Below are positions 24,493-32,877 of a stretch of DNA of 33,339 nt, piece by piece; position 1 is the stretch's first letter; the number at the start of each line of letters is the position of its first letter. Location: the NCBI GenBank assembly GCA_027487695.1, contig JAIYDB010000118.1, forward strand, positions 1 to 33,339. The letters are read 5' to 3'. Both the position numbers and the translations under genes were made by a program. The notes under the pieces are model-generated. The model was given only the letters and a program-made list of their open reading frames with translations. It did not search any database and was not told the origin of the DNA. This DNA comes from Cytophagaceae bacterium (lineage in GTDB: Bacteria > Bacteroidota > Bacteroidia > Cytophagales > Flexibacteraceae).

Positions 24493-27312
24493 ATGAAGCA
24501 TATTTCTATTCTGGCTTTAATGATTCTGTTTGCATTTGGCTTGCAAGCACAAACTACTAAAAAAGGCCGAATTGCAGGTGTAATTAAAGATGCTGCCAAC
24601 TCTGAACCATTGATTGGAGCAACAGCAACAGTAGTCGGTGGCAGCGGTGCCGCAGCCGATTTAGATGGTAAGTACCTTATCAGTTTAGAACCAGGTACCT
24701 ATACCGTAAACTTCAAATTCATAGGGTATGTAAGCAGAACCATTGAAAATGTGGTAGTCACTAGCGGCCAAACCACCTTATTAAATATTAACTTAAAAGA
24801 ATCGGTCAGAGAAACAGAAGTAGTTGTAGTTACCACCACCATTAAAAAAGGTTCAATGGAAACTATGATTAAGGATATCCAAAATGCAGCCACCGTAACC
24901 AGTGGGGTATCGGCCGAGCAAATGCGCAGAACACCAGATAAAACCACTGCCGATGTTTTAAAGCGTGTTTCTGGTGCTTCAATCCAAGATAATAAGTTTG
25001 CAGTTGTTCGTGGTTTGAGCGATAGATATAACCTAGGTTTCCTAAATGGCGTTCAATTACCAAGTACAGAAAGCGATAGAAAGGCTTTTACCTTAGATAT
25101 TATCCCATCGTTTGTAGTTGATAAAATGGTGATTGCCAAAACCGCTTCGCCAGATAAGCCAGGCGATTTCGCAGGTGGACTTATTGACATTACTACCCGC
25201 GATATTCCTTTCGAAAACAGTGCCTTTATTACTATTGGTGGAGGTACTCATAGCCTTACTACTAACAAAAACTTTACCGCCCAATACAAAACTGGGTCAG
25301 ATGTTTTTGGCTTGGCCACTGATAGAATTTTACCAACGAATATTATTAGCACAGCTGAAAACAAGCCTTTGCAGGCAGGAAACGCATTATTAACCGCCGA
25401 GGGGCAAAAATTTAACCACGATTTTAGCAGAAGAAGTTTCAACGCTAACCCGAACCTTACTTTCCAAGCAGGTATTAATGGTAGAACCAAAATCTTCGGG
25501 AACGATTTTGGCTACCTAGGTGCTGCTACCTTCAGCAATAGCTATAGAAATATAAACTCGTTTCAAACTATACCGCTTTTAGGTAACGAAACAGCATTGA
25601 AAAATCCTGTAAATGGCGATACTATTAACCAGAATATCTCTCGTTACAATACTACGAGCGCCTTAATGGGTAATTTCAGCTATAAGATTGGCGATTTTAC
25701 CAAGATCTCATTTAAGAACTTATATACAGTAATCAGTGAAAATAGCTACGGCGAACGTTTCCTTGGACGTCTTCCTGCCGATGAGGCTGAAAACCAAAAG
25801 CAAAGAAGTTATATCTACTTCTTTAGCAGCAACCAAATGGTGAGCAACCAGCTAAATGTTGATCATTATTTCAATAAGGCAAAATTGCGTGTAAATGCTA
25901 CAGGAGGTTATTTCTATGCTGATAGACAAGTACCTGATTACCGCCGATTGAATTACCAATCATTATTTGATACAGAAAATAGAACCTATGGAAGGTATCA
26001 ATTATTTAGCGTGCCCGATGTAAGAGATTTCAATCCTGATCTTCCTCAACGTTATTATAGCAATTTGTATGAAACGGCTAAAAATGCCAATATAGATGTG
26101 ACTAAGTCGGTTAACTTCTTAGAATCTACAGATATTAAGGCTGGTTTTGCCTATATGGAACGTGAGCGTACTTTCAGAGTGCGTAACTTCTTGTATGGCT
26201 ATAACACAAATAGTCTTAGCCAAGCACCTACCTTCTTTGGTCCAGATACTATTTTCAATAATAGGATTAACAACAACCAATTCTACTTGAAAGAAAGTAC
26301 CCTAGCATCGGATTTTTACAACGGAAAAAGCAAATTGGTAGCTGCATATATCATGAGCGATATGCGCATTAAACCTTGGTTAAGAGCAATTTACGGTGTA
26401 CGACTAGAGCAGTTCAACCAAGAAGTAAATGCCTTTACAGATGAAGGTGATACTGTAAAACCAGTGCTTGATAATACCGATTTCTTACCAAGTGTTAACT
26501 TTATCATTAACCCTAGAGCCAACCATAACCTACGTTTAGGATATAGCCGCACACTTAGCCGTCCTGAATTCCGTGAATTTGCACCAGTTGCTTTCTACGA
26601 TTTCAATACCAATGCTATTGTAGTTGGTGCGCCAAACCTTGTGCGTACCTCCATTGATAATATCGATTTACGCTACGAAATTTACTCAGATGAAGGCGAA
26701 TCATTCAGCATAAATCCATTCTATAAGCGATTTACAAATCCTGTAGAAAGCCAAGTTGGTGGTTCAGGTACTCGTACTTTTACTTATTTCAATGCTAAAG
26801 AGGCTAACAACTATGGTGTTGAATTTGATGCTCGTATTACTTTCAAACGGTTCGGAAGCTCACCAATATTAGAGCGAATTAGTTTATATGGTAATTATAG
26901 CTTGATTTCATCTACTGTGAAGATTGATACCGTTGCTGGCAGCATTAAAGACCGTCCATTGCAAGGACAAAGTCCTTATGTATTTAACGCAGGTTTGGTT
27001 TACCAAGATGCCGACAAAGGTTGGGATGCCGCATTCACCATTAACCGTGTAGGTAGAAGAATTGCCTATATCGGAAATGAAGAAAAGCAGATTATCTGGG
27101 AAAACCCAAGAACCATTATTGACCTAAGCATAAGCAAGGTAGTTGCTAAGAAACTGACTATCCGCTTTGTAGCTGGCGATATTCTAGCTCAAGACTTAGT
27201 GTTCTATCAAGACCTTAACACCAACAAAAAATACGATAAAGGTGGCGATGTAACCGCCTTCCGTTTCCAAAACGGCTTCACTACTACCCTATCAATCAAT
27301 TATAAATTTTAA
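24493..27312 (+). CDS. TonB-dependent receptor with carboxypeptidase-regulatory-like N-terminal domain
   Basis: 939 residues. Signal peptide about 1-20 (FGLQAQ). A CarboxypepD_reg-like beta-sandwich follows (about 26-108; IAGVIKDAANSEPLIGATATVVG ... GKYLISLEPGTYTVNFKFIGY), then a plug domain (about 130-240: TADVLKRVSGASI, FAVVRGLSDRYN, DKPGDFAGGLIDITTRDIP) and a beta-barrel up to a terminal phenylalanine. It imports a large or scarce solute through the outer membrane using TonB energy. No SusD-type lipoprotein is beside it, so polysaccharide use is not suggested; the substrate is unknown. The barrel contains YSRTLSRPEFRE and NYSLISSTV strands typical of the class. It ends before a perfect bidirectional terminator. 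Confidence 0.92.
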   Translation: MKHISILALMILFAFGLQAQTTKKGRIAGVIKDAANSEPLIGATATVVGGSGAAADLDGKYLISLEPGTYTVNFKFIGYVSRTIENVVVTSGQTTLLNINLKESVRETEVVVVTTTIKKGSMETMIKDIQNAATVTSGVSAEQMRRTPDKTTADVLKRVSGASIQDNKFAVVRGLSDRYNLGFLNGVQLPSTESDRKAFTLDIIPSFVVDKMVIAKTASPDKPGDFAGGLIDITTRDIPFENSAFITIGGGTHSLTTNKNFTAQYKTGSDVFGLATDRILPTNIISTAENKPLQAGNALLTAEGQKFNHDFSRRSFNANPNLTFQAGINGRTKIFGNDFGYLGAATFSNSYRNINSFQTIPLLGNETALKNPVNGDTINQNISRYNTTSALMGNFSYKIGDFTKISFKNLYTVISENSYGERFLGRLPADEAENQKQRSYIYFFSSNQMVSNQLNVDHYFNKAKLRVNATGGYFYADRQVPDYRRLNYQSLFDTENRTYGRYQLFSVPDVRDFNPDLPQRYYSNLYETAKNANIDVTKSVNFLESTDIKAGFAYMERERTFRVRNFLYGYNTNSLSQAPTFFGPDTIFNNRINNNQFYLKESTLASDFYNGKSKLVAAYIMSDMRIKPWLRAIYGVRLEQFNQEVNAFTDEGDTVKPVLDNTDFLPSVNFIINPRANHNLRLGYSRTLSRPEFREFAPVAFYDFNTNAIVVGAPNLVRTSIDNIDLRYEIYSDEGESFSINPFYKRFTNPVESQVGGSGTRTFTYFNAKEANNYGVEFDARITFKRFGSSPILERISLYGNYSLISSTVKIDTVAGSIKDRPLQGQSPYVFNAGLVYQDADKGWDAAFTINRVGRRIAYIGNEEKQIIWENPRTIIDLSISKVVAKKLTIRFVAGDILAQDLVFYQDLNTNKKYDKGGDVTAFRFQNGFTTTLSINYKF

Positions 27313-27327
27313 TTGGAAAAAGATATT

Positions 27328-27370
27328 CCATCAAAGAAAAAGCCCGCTACGCGGGCTTTTTCTTTGATGG
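27328..27370. terminator. Bidirectional terminator, perfect 20-bp inverted repeat
   Basis: Arms 27328-27347 and 27351-27370 are perfectly complementary around a TAC loop, with a GC core (GCCCGC/GCGGGC) flanked by A5/T5 tracts, so it works in both directions. It lies between the convergent TonB receptor and DUF2167-like genes. Confidence 0.9.
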
Positions 27371-27381
27371 GAGTTATCGTT

Positions 27382-28404
27382 TTAGTCCCATGGTATATCT
27401 TTCTTTTTGCGTTTACCGGCCTTATTGTTGAACAAGAAAATGAACAGTATCGTAATTATTGGCACTCCTATTATCACACCTAACTGGTACCAGCTTAGTT
27501 GCCCTAATAACATAAACAAGGCAGGCAAACCAAATACTGGGGTAGTTTCAGATTCACTGCTAGTTTCTTCTGATTTAGACCTTGTAGCAACTATTCTACT
27601 ATTAGAAAGTGAATCTAATCTTTCCAAATCTGGAGGGGTGGAAGAAGGGCCTAGGTCTTCTCTACAAACCAACGATTCTATGGTTAAGTCGTCAGAAAAG
27701 GTGATATCTGGCATTGTATTATTGTAATCAAACCCAGGAAACACTATCACCAAACTATTTAACTCAGTTCTTGGCGGTTGATACAAGAATATCTTTTGTT
27801 CTGGACAAACCCATACGTAATGATAGATGCCCTTGTTGCCAAACTGCCAATATGCAATTTGACGTTGAGGTACTTTTGATTCATCATTAAAACTGTAATA
27901 GGCATTCATTTTAAATAGCTTTCGCTTCTTATCAAAAATTACATCTTCAGGAACCCAATCGTCAAACCTCCATCTTATATCCTTTCTATTGTTCTTTTCA
28001 AAGGATAAGGCGTTAAAAACATCTTCTTTATCTATGTTATCCAGTATGCCCTTTTCAGGAACAAGTCCCTCATAATAAAGGACAACTATATAAGGATTAT
28101 GAGGTGAAAGAGCACTATCCTTTGGCACCATAATGGTTACAATCTGGGTATTAGCCGATCTTTTTAAGCCAAATAAATAAGCCATTGCTTCAGCTTCTTG
28201 CTCATCAATTGCTTTGTATGCTTCAGGAATATTAACAATTGCATTTTCCTGATGGTTAAAATGACTGCCTTCATGGTATTTAAAGGAGTCCTCTATTATT
28301 GTCTCTACTACTTTTGAATTATCAGGTTCAGTTATTTGCCCAAAAGAATAGCCCATCCCAAAAAGGAATAGACACACCACCAATACAAACTTTTTAAAGT
28401 GCAT
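27382..28404 (-). CDS. Diverged DUF2167-like membrane-anchored protein, paralogue A
   Basis: 340 residues. A signal peptide (about 1-22) and an exported domain of about 250 residues are followed by a Ser/Thr/Glu-rich linker (about 257-290), one TM helix (near 308-328, LGVIIGVPIITILFIFLF) and a basic tail AGKRKKKD. The domain matches the outline of DUF2167: VNIPEAYKAIDEQEA, IVTIMVPKDS, PYIVVLYYEGLVPEKGILDNID, VPEDVIFDKKRKLFKMNAYYSF, then a Y-x-x-FG-x-x-G turn and ESLV near the domain end. The family is unknown in function and is typically membrane anchored and exported. It lies 180 bases downstream of a second, clearly related gene on the same strand. Homology to DUF2167 is my reading of patterns and should be tested by profile search. 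Confidence 0.65.
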   Translation of the reverse strand: MHFKKFVLVVCLFLFGMGYSFGQITEPDNSKVVETIIEDSFKYHEGSHFNHQENAIVNIPEAYKAIDEQEAEAMAYLFGLKRSANTQIVTIMVPKDSALSPHNPYIVVLYYEGLVPEKGILDNIDKEDVFNALSFEKNNRKDIRWRFDDWVPEDVIFDKKRKLFKMNAYYSFNDESKVPQRQIAYWQFGNKGIYHYVWVCPEQKIFLYQPPRTELNSLVIVFPGFDYNNTMPDITFSDDLTIESLVCREDLGPSSTPPDLERLDSLSNSRIVATRSKSEETSSESETTPVFGLPALFMLLGQLSWYQLGVIIGVPIITILFIFLFNNKAGKRKKKDIPWD

Positions 28405-28584
28405 AATTCAACCTACTATTAAGTTAGCGGGAGCAAAACTGCCCTGCGCCACTTATCAGGATAAAAGTAAAAGAAATATCGCAAATGTTAGTTGTTGCCA
28501 GTCCAAAAATATGAATCGTCAATCCCACATTTAGAGACGTAAGCTAGTGGCTAACTTAAGCAGTATAAAAGTCTGTAATTAATA

Positions 28585-29433
28585 TTAAGACCTCCTTCTA
28601 CCTTTAAGCAATAACCAGCCCATAAGCATTGCCACTATAATAATGCTTATCAAAAGCCAGTGCTCTTGCAGAAACTGCAAGTCTTTATTTTCAGAAATTG
28701 AAGAAGGACTAAAGCTCAAACTTCCAATGGTAAAGTCTGCTAATTTATCCGATAGCTGGTTATAATCGTTATGAGTATAACCCTCATCGAAAGTAATAGC
28801 GGTTTTACAATAATCTTGTATTTCTCTTAACGATTTAATTTCTGAAGTATCGGCAATAATTAATGATTCAATATAGCCTTCTCTGCCTAATACCCAGTTA
28901 CATACATTTACAAAATAGGTAGTATCGTCAGTTGAACAAAACATCATTGGCAAGTGTAGCAATTTCTGATGTGAATTGTAGTAAGGGTTAAAAACCCATT
29001 TTACAAATCTATGTTTTGAATAGTTGCTAAACCTATAATTGTAACCAAGCCTGTCAAAATCAAGCTCAGTTTCATCTATGTCTGAAATAAAACCATCTCT
29101 TTTAATATATAATTCAATAAAATACTGGTTGGTTAAAATACCTTCATTTTCTGGAATAATAATGCCAAGTAATTCAGATGTATCTAAATCTGGTCTATCA
29201 AAAAACTCTTCTAAGGCAATAACTGCATGTTCCTTAATCATGAGCTTATGCGCTTTAGGAACTGTAATTGTAGCATTACATGGCAACTTTTGTGTACCAG
29301 TTACATAGATTAAACTCGCCTCAAAACGTGCGCTATCATCAATTACCTCCCTACTAATGGTATAGTTGGTTTGCGCTTTAATAGGCAATACTAAAATTAA
29401 GGCAAGAAATAAAGTAAGGATTAAAGCTTTCAT
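28585..29433 (-). CDS. DUF2167-like membrane-anchored protein, paralogue B
   Basis: 282 residues. Signal peptide about 1-20 (LILVLPIKAQ), exported domain, then one TM helix (about 257-277, LLISIIIVAMLMGWLLL) and an RRRS tail. The domain fits DUF2167 more closely than its neighbour: ITVPKAHKLMIKEHAVIALEEF, LLGIIIPENEG, YFIELYIKRDGFISDID, VFNPYYNSHQKLLHLPM, VLGREGYIESLIIA, and the late DEGYTHNDYNQLSDKLADFTIG, which parallels the G-x-R-Y-x-D-F-x-x-x-x-D-K block of the family. Both proteins share signal peptide, domain order and C-terminal TM, so they look like an old tandem duplication. A TATATTTG box inside an inverted repeat lies immediately before the start. Confidence 0.7.
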   Translation of the reverse strand: MKALILTLFLALILVLPIKAQTNYTISREVIDDSARFEASLIYVTGTQKLPCNATITVPKAHKLMIKEHAVIALEEFFDRPDLDTSELLGIIIPENEGILTNQYFIELYIKRDGFISDIDETELDFDRLGYNYRFSNYSKHRFVKWVFNPYYNSHQKLLHLPMMFCSTDDTTYFVNVCNWVLGREGYIESLIIADTSEIKSLREIQDYCKTAITFDEGYTHNDYNQLSDKLADFTIGSLSFSPSSISENKDLQFLQEHWLLISIIIVAMLMGWLLLKGRRRS

Positions 29434-29435
29434 CT

Positions 29436-29459
29436 AAATCAAATATATAAGTTTGATTT
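29436..29459 (-). promoter_or_regulatory. -7 box TATATTTG within an 8-bp inverted repeat
   Basis: AAATCAAA (29436-29443) and TTTGATTT (29452-29459) form an inverted repeat with an eight-base centre. The minus-strand TATATTTG at 29440-29447 matches TAnnTTTG and would place transcription start almost at the ATG of paralogue B. No -33 TTTG is obvious. Confidence 0.4.
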
Positions 29460-29479
29460 TTTCTAATCTATCTAAAGCC

Positions 29480-29510
29480 CAAAAAAAGTCCTGAAATTGC
29501 TTTCAGGACT
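29480..29510 (-). terminator. Rho-independent terminator of the porin-transporter operon
   Basis: A perfect 10-bp stem (AGTCCTGAAA with TTTCAGGACT, loop TTGC) followed, on the minus strand, by T7. It lies 20 bases past the DUF6814-like stop. Confidence 0.88.
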
Positions 29511-29530
29511 AAATTTAGAATATTTACTTT

Positions 29531-29758
29531 TTAAGCTTCGGCTTCGTCGTATTCGCCTTGCAAAGCATACCAACCAAATATCATTAGCCCAAAGGCTATG
29601 GGAACAAATATCCCAATAATGATACCCCATTGAAGCGTATCGTTAACGGTGGATGTTGGCATGCTTAACTTCTTGGCAGCCTGCATGGCCAAAAACAAGA
29701 TAGATCCTGGTCCTAACAATAACCAAACTATGCCTAGGTATTTTCTTAATGCTTTCAT
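29531..29758 (-). CDS. Small two-TM protein, DUF6814-like, transporter-associated
   Basis: 75 residues: a short basic N-terminus (KALRKYLG), a first TM helix (about 8-26, GIVWLLLGPGSILFLAMQA), a loop, a second TM helix (about 43-66, LQWGIIIGIFVPIAFGLMIFGWYAL) and an acidic tail GEYDEAEA. The GPGS kink in helix one and the LQWGIII...GLMIFGWYA..GEYD helix two are the pattern I associate with DUF6814, a small Bacteroidota family met next to MFS transporters. It begins 39 bases after the transporter stop and precedes the operon terminator. A structural or assembly partner of the transporter is plausible, but no function has been shown to my knowledge. Confidence 0.7.
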   Translation of the reverse strand: MKALRKYLGIVWLLLGPGSILFLAMQAAKKLSMPTSTVNDTLQWGIIIGIFVPIAFGLMIFGWYALQGEYDEAEA

Positions 29759-29797
29759 TCTTGTTCTTTTTTAGGGTGAAACACCTTTGTTTTAGGC

Positions 29798-31402
29798 TTA
29801 TTTGTTGTGGTGCAGATAGGCATTTTCATTGTCCATTACTTCTGCATCGGCTTTGTTATTGAGGTATATTAACCCAATAATTAAACTAACAATTGCAATA
29901 CCCATAGGATAGTACAAACCTGCTAACGGGTTTCCAGAAGGATTTTCTGGTGTTTTGGTGTACTCAATAATGAGTGTTGAAATAAACGGTACCAAGCCTC
30001 CGAACACCCCATTACCAATATGATAAGGTAATGACATTGAGGTATATCTGATCTTGATTGGGAACATTTCCACCAAGAATGCTGCAATAGGTCCATAAAC
30101 CATCGTTACGTAAATAATCTGGATGAACACTAAGAAAATAAGCATATTATTATCTGAGTTGCCCATCACCTTTTCAACCTTGGTAACTGGCTTTATGGCT
30201 CTTGCACCTGAACTATAAAGGGTATCGGTTTTAACTTCTTTCATTACCATACCATCTTCAAAAGTTTTGATGGTGGTAGTCTTTTCAATTTGATTAGCAG
30301 AACCCTCAATAGCTTTCAAATCTGTTGCAACTGAACGCTTGCCTTCTACTTCTACCTTATTGGCTGGGTTAGTAATGGCCAACACTTCTGTATAGATAGG
30401 ACGTACTGTTAAAATACTTAAAGCCATACCGCCTAGCATAATCCACTTTCTACCAATCTGGTCACTCAACCAACCGAATATCACAAAGAATGGTGTAGCG
30501 AAGGCAATTGCCCATAACATAATAGTACGCGACTGTCCGAAATCGATCTTGGCAACAGTTTCCATAAAGTTTTGTGCATAGAACTGACCTGTGTACCATA
30601 CTACGCCTTGTCCCATTACCGCGCCAAACAAGGCTAGTAATACCATTTTCAAGTTTTCACGTTTACCAAAGCTTTCTTTCAATGGGTTGGTAGATGTTTT
30701 ACCTTCCTTCTTAAGCTTTGAGAATAAAGGCGATTCTTCCATTTTCAAACGAATATATACCGATACAATTACAAGTGCCATTGAAACAATGAACGGTATT
30801 CTCCATCCCCATTCTGTGAACTTTTCCACACCCATAATGCTACGGGTTCCAAGAATTACACCTAGTGAAAGGAATAAGCCTAAAGTTGCTGTGGTCTGTA
30901 TCCAAGAGGTATAAAATCCACGCTTCCCTACTGGCGAGTGTTCCGCTACATATGTTGCTGCACCACCATATTCACCACCTAATGCCAAACCTTGGATAAG
31001 GCGAAGGATAAGTACCAATATTGGTGCCGCTACCCCAATGGTTTTATAGCCTGGTATTAAACCAATACAGAATGTACTACCACCCATCAATAACAGGGTT
31101 AGTAAGAAGGTATATTTCCTGCCAACGATATCGCCTAACCTACCGAATACTAGCGCTCCGAATGGTCTAACAATAAAGCCTGCCGCAAATATGGCTAGGG
31201 TACTTAAAAGGGCTGCCGATGACTTATCTTCTGGGAAGAATTGGGTAGAAATAATGGTAGCCAAGCTTCCGAAAATATAGAAGTCGTACCATTCAATTAG
31301 CGTTCCTACCGATGAGGCTGTAATCACAGAACGGATTACCTTGTTGAACGAAGGCGACTGAACATCGGCTAGGTTCGGTTGTGGTTGTGTTAAATTTGCC
31401 AT
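29798..31402 (-). CDS. MFS transporter, metabolite:H+ symporter (MHS) family
   Basis: 534 residues, inner membrane, 12 TM helices. The MHS branch (KgtP, ProP, ShiA and relatives) is clear from SSVGTLIEWYDFYIFG, FGRLGDIVGRKYTFL (the MFS loop 2-3 motif), RLIQGLALGGEYGGAATYVAEHSP with helix 5 following, and WGWRIPFIVS before the central loop. Substrates in this family are organic acids or zwitterions; which applies here is unknown. About 75 charged, low-hydrophobicity residues (about 342-417) are inserted between helices 9 and 10, expected on the periplasmic side; most MHS proteins are 430-450 long. The ATG shares one base with the stop of the upstream porin-like gene (TAATG), so translation is probably coupled. 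DUF6814-like gene follows. Confidence 0.9.
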   Translation of the reverse strand: MANLTQPQPNLADVQSPSFNKVIRSVITASSVGTLIEWYDFYIFGSLATIISTQFFPEDKSSAALLSTLAIFAAGFIVRPFGALVFGRLGDIVGRKYTFLLTLLLMGGSTFCIGLIPGYKTIGVAAPILVLILRLIQGLALGGEYGGAATYVAEHSPVGKRGFYTSWIQTTATLGLFLSLGVILGTRSIMGVEKFTEWGWRIPFIVSMALVIVSVYIRLKMEESPLFSKLKKEGKTSTNPLKESFGKRENLKMVLLALFGAVMGQGVVWYTGQFYAQNFMETVAKIDFGQSRTIMLWAIAFATPFFVIFGWLSDQIGRKWIMLGGMALSILTVRPIYTEVLAITNPANKVEVEGKRSVATDLKAIEGSANQIEKTTTIKTFEDGMVMKEVKTDTLYSSGARAIKPVTKVEKVMGNSDNNMLIFLVFIQIIYVTMVYGPIAAFLVEMFPIKIRYTSMSLPYHIGNGVFGGLVPFISTLIIEYTKTPENPSGNPLAGLYYPMGIAIVSLIIGLIYLNNKADAEVMDNENAYLHHNK

Positions 31403-32439
31403 TATAAAAATACTTGGAATTGTACGGTGAATTCATTTTTGGTGCCCTTTATCACGATATCGATTTGCACTGGCGCAGCAACTCTATCAAAATAAGGGCG
31501 TTGACGGTAGTTTAGGGTAATTTTTGCATTATGACCACTTACGAAATAGTTCACTCCTAAATCAGGAATCACTACAGCATCGGCCAATCGTTCATAGTTA
31601 GCGTGAGAAACAGCTGCATACGGTTGGAATTTACCAATTTTTGTACTTGGCAATACATATCCTGCTTGTGCATATAATATGGTACCAGTACCAATAGTTG
31701 GGGTAGCATCGCCTGCGCCTGTCCAAGTTCTGCCTGGTCCTACGCCGTTACTTGGGTTAGAAATCCCGATGTTACGAACGTAGTTTTTACCCATATCATA
31801 AAACTGTGCAGCTCCGTAAAAAGTAAGGGCAGTACCTTTTTCCTTGTTTAGTGGTAAATCTAAAAATACATCGGCCGCTAACATGGTCTGGGCTACTCGT
31901 TGAGTATCTACCCTGCCGGTGGTGGCATTTTTCTGGGCGGTCCACATCATATCTGGAGTATGTGCCCAGCCTGCCCCTATGTTAAATACCTTTTTAGTTC
32001 CTATATAAGTGCCTTGTGTGAAGGGTAATACATTGCTTTCAATATCCCAAAACTGATATTGGAAATAACCAGTAGTCATTAACTTCTGCGGGCCAAGACC
32101 TCTGTATGCGCTAGATTCTTTGCCATTAAAAGCTTGCACGGTATCTAAAGCGGTTAAGGCATTGGTGCGCTGCATAGCAAATGGAGTATTTACTGCCACA
32201 CGGTAATCTAAACGCTTGTTATTTAGTAATTTACCTTTTGCATAAATACCAAAGTAACGGGCGAACTGGTCGGTAGCTTCAATATTATACCAGTTGTGAA
32301 TAGGAGCATCAATAGTCATAAAAGTTAAAGTACTTGCATTAGTCATTCGGGTAGGACCGTTCCAATAATGCAATCCCGCGCCTATATCTAGGTAATGCTT
32401 ATATGCTTTGTATTCAGCCCAAGCATCGTGCAGGAACAA
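31402..32439 (-). CDS. C-terminal barrel portion of the interrupted porin
   Basis: 345 codons open from a TTG at 32437-32439 to the TAA that overlaps the transporter start. As a separate protein it would lack a signal peptide and could not reach the outer membrane, which argues that it belongs to the same gene as the upstream 116-codon piece. Strands are rich in alternating aromatic and small residues and the last residues are FQVFL. Confidence 0.5.
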   Translation of the reverse strand: MFLHDAWAEYKAYKHYLDIGAGLHYWNGPTRMTNASTLTFMTIDAPIHNWYNIEATDQFARYFGIYAKGKLLNNKRLDYRVAVNTPFAMQRTNALTALDTVQAFNGKESSAYRGLGPQKLMTTGYFQYQFWDIESNVLPFTQGTYIGTKKVFNIGAGWAHTPDMMWTAQKNATTGRVDTQRVAQTMLAADVFLDLPLNKEKGTALTFYGAAQFYDMGKNYVRNIGISNPSNGVGPGRTWTGAGDATPTIGTGTILYAQAGYVLPSTKIGKFQPYAAVSHANYERLADAVVIPDLGVNYFVSGHNAKITLNYRQRPYFDRVAAPVQIDIVIKGTKNEFTVQFQVFL

Positions 32440-32472
32440 CTGAGGCTTTTTACCATCAGTACCACTAGCACC

Positions 32473-32475
32473 TTA
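32473..32475 (-). other. In-frame TAA at codon 117 of the porin-like gene
   Basis: Codons around it read GGT AAT GGT TAA GGT GCT AGT GGT. A one-base change from AAA, CAA, GAA or TCA would give it. There is no net frameshift. Confidence 0.85.
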
Positions 32476-32823
32476 ACCATTACCGCCGCCACTTACAAGG
32501 GTTTGGTTATTGATACCGAAGTGAGAAAGAATGAGGAACCTCGGACTTAACTGCACTAAGAACAACATACGTGACCTACGCATAGCCATATCATATTGGC
32601 TATTAGTCATTTCGCCATTCACCATACTGCCTGGATTGTTTTCAGCGTATCTGGCCCATACTTGGTGCCAAGTAATAATACGCAGATACTTTTTTCCGCT
32701 GGTATCTAGGTTTACCCTAATACCTTGCCCATAGCTTGGCTCAATTTGCTGAGCTTGTAGGTTTATTGTACTGCCTAAGTGCAGCAGTAAAACAACCAAA
32801 AAAGTAAGTAGCTTTTTATTCAT
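32473..32823 (-). CDS. N-terminal portion of the interrupted porin (signal peptide plus first strands)
   Basis: 116 codons beginning KKLLTFLVVLLLHLGSTINLQAQ, a clear signal peptide, followed by YLRIITWHQVWARY and MAMRRSRMLFLVQLSPRFLILSHFGINNQ, the first strands of a barrel. It ends at a TAA in a glycine-rich run and continues in the same frame beyond it. Promoter elements and a palindrome lie 55-86 bases upstream. Confidence 0.55.
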   Translation of the reverse strand: MNKKLLTFLVVLLLHLGSTINLQAQQIEPSYGQGIRVNLDTSGKKYLRIITWHQVWARYAENNPGSMVNGEMTNSQYDMAMRRSRMLFLVQLSPRFLILSHFGINNQTLVSGGGNG

Positions 32824-32833
32824 CTATCTTTGG

Positions 32834-32839
32834 AAGGTT
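32834..32839. promoter_or_regulatory. Extra AAGGTT half-site in the porin leader
   Basis: Same hexamer as one arm of the palindrome at 32880-32892, 46 bases away, just before the porin ATG. A hexamer can recur by chance. Confidence 0.25.
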
Positions 32840-32877
32840 TATTTGGTGTGTGTACCCGTCCTGTTCAGAACTTGATT

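Larger units (their letters stand above)
31402..32823 (-). pseudogene. Porin-like outer-membrane beta-barrel gene interrupted by one in-frame TAA
   Basis: Read through one stop, this is a single 473-codon frame: signal peptide (about 1-24, INLQAQ), then ITWHQVWARYAENNPGS and, after the stop, strands typical of Bacteroidota porins (YLDIGAGLHYWNGPTR, YFGIYAKGKLLNNKRLDYRVAVN, YFQYQFWDIESN, FNIGAGWAH, FQPYAAVSHANYERLAD) and an aromatic-ended last strand FTVQFQVFL. The TAA is codon 117, inside a Gly/Asn/Ser-rich stretch (GGGNG-stop-GASGTDGK), probably an external loop or linker. The frame is intact on both sides, no further lesion is visible, and the end still couples to the transporter start. A recent nonsense mutation, an assembly error or read-through are all possible; the first two are likelier. 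Confidence 0.8.

Noticed and set aside
32473-32475. Genome-wide reassignment of TAA as a sense codon
   Set aside because: Many genes here, including the lipoprotein, kinase, DPP III and ppa genes, end at TAA where their families end.
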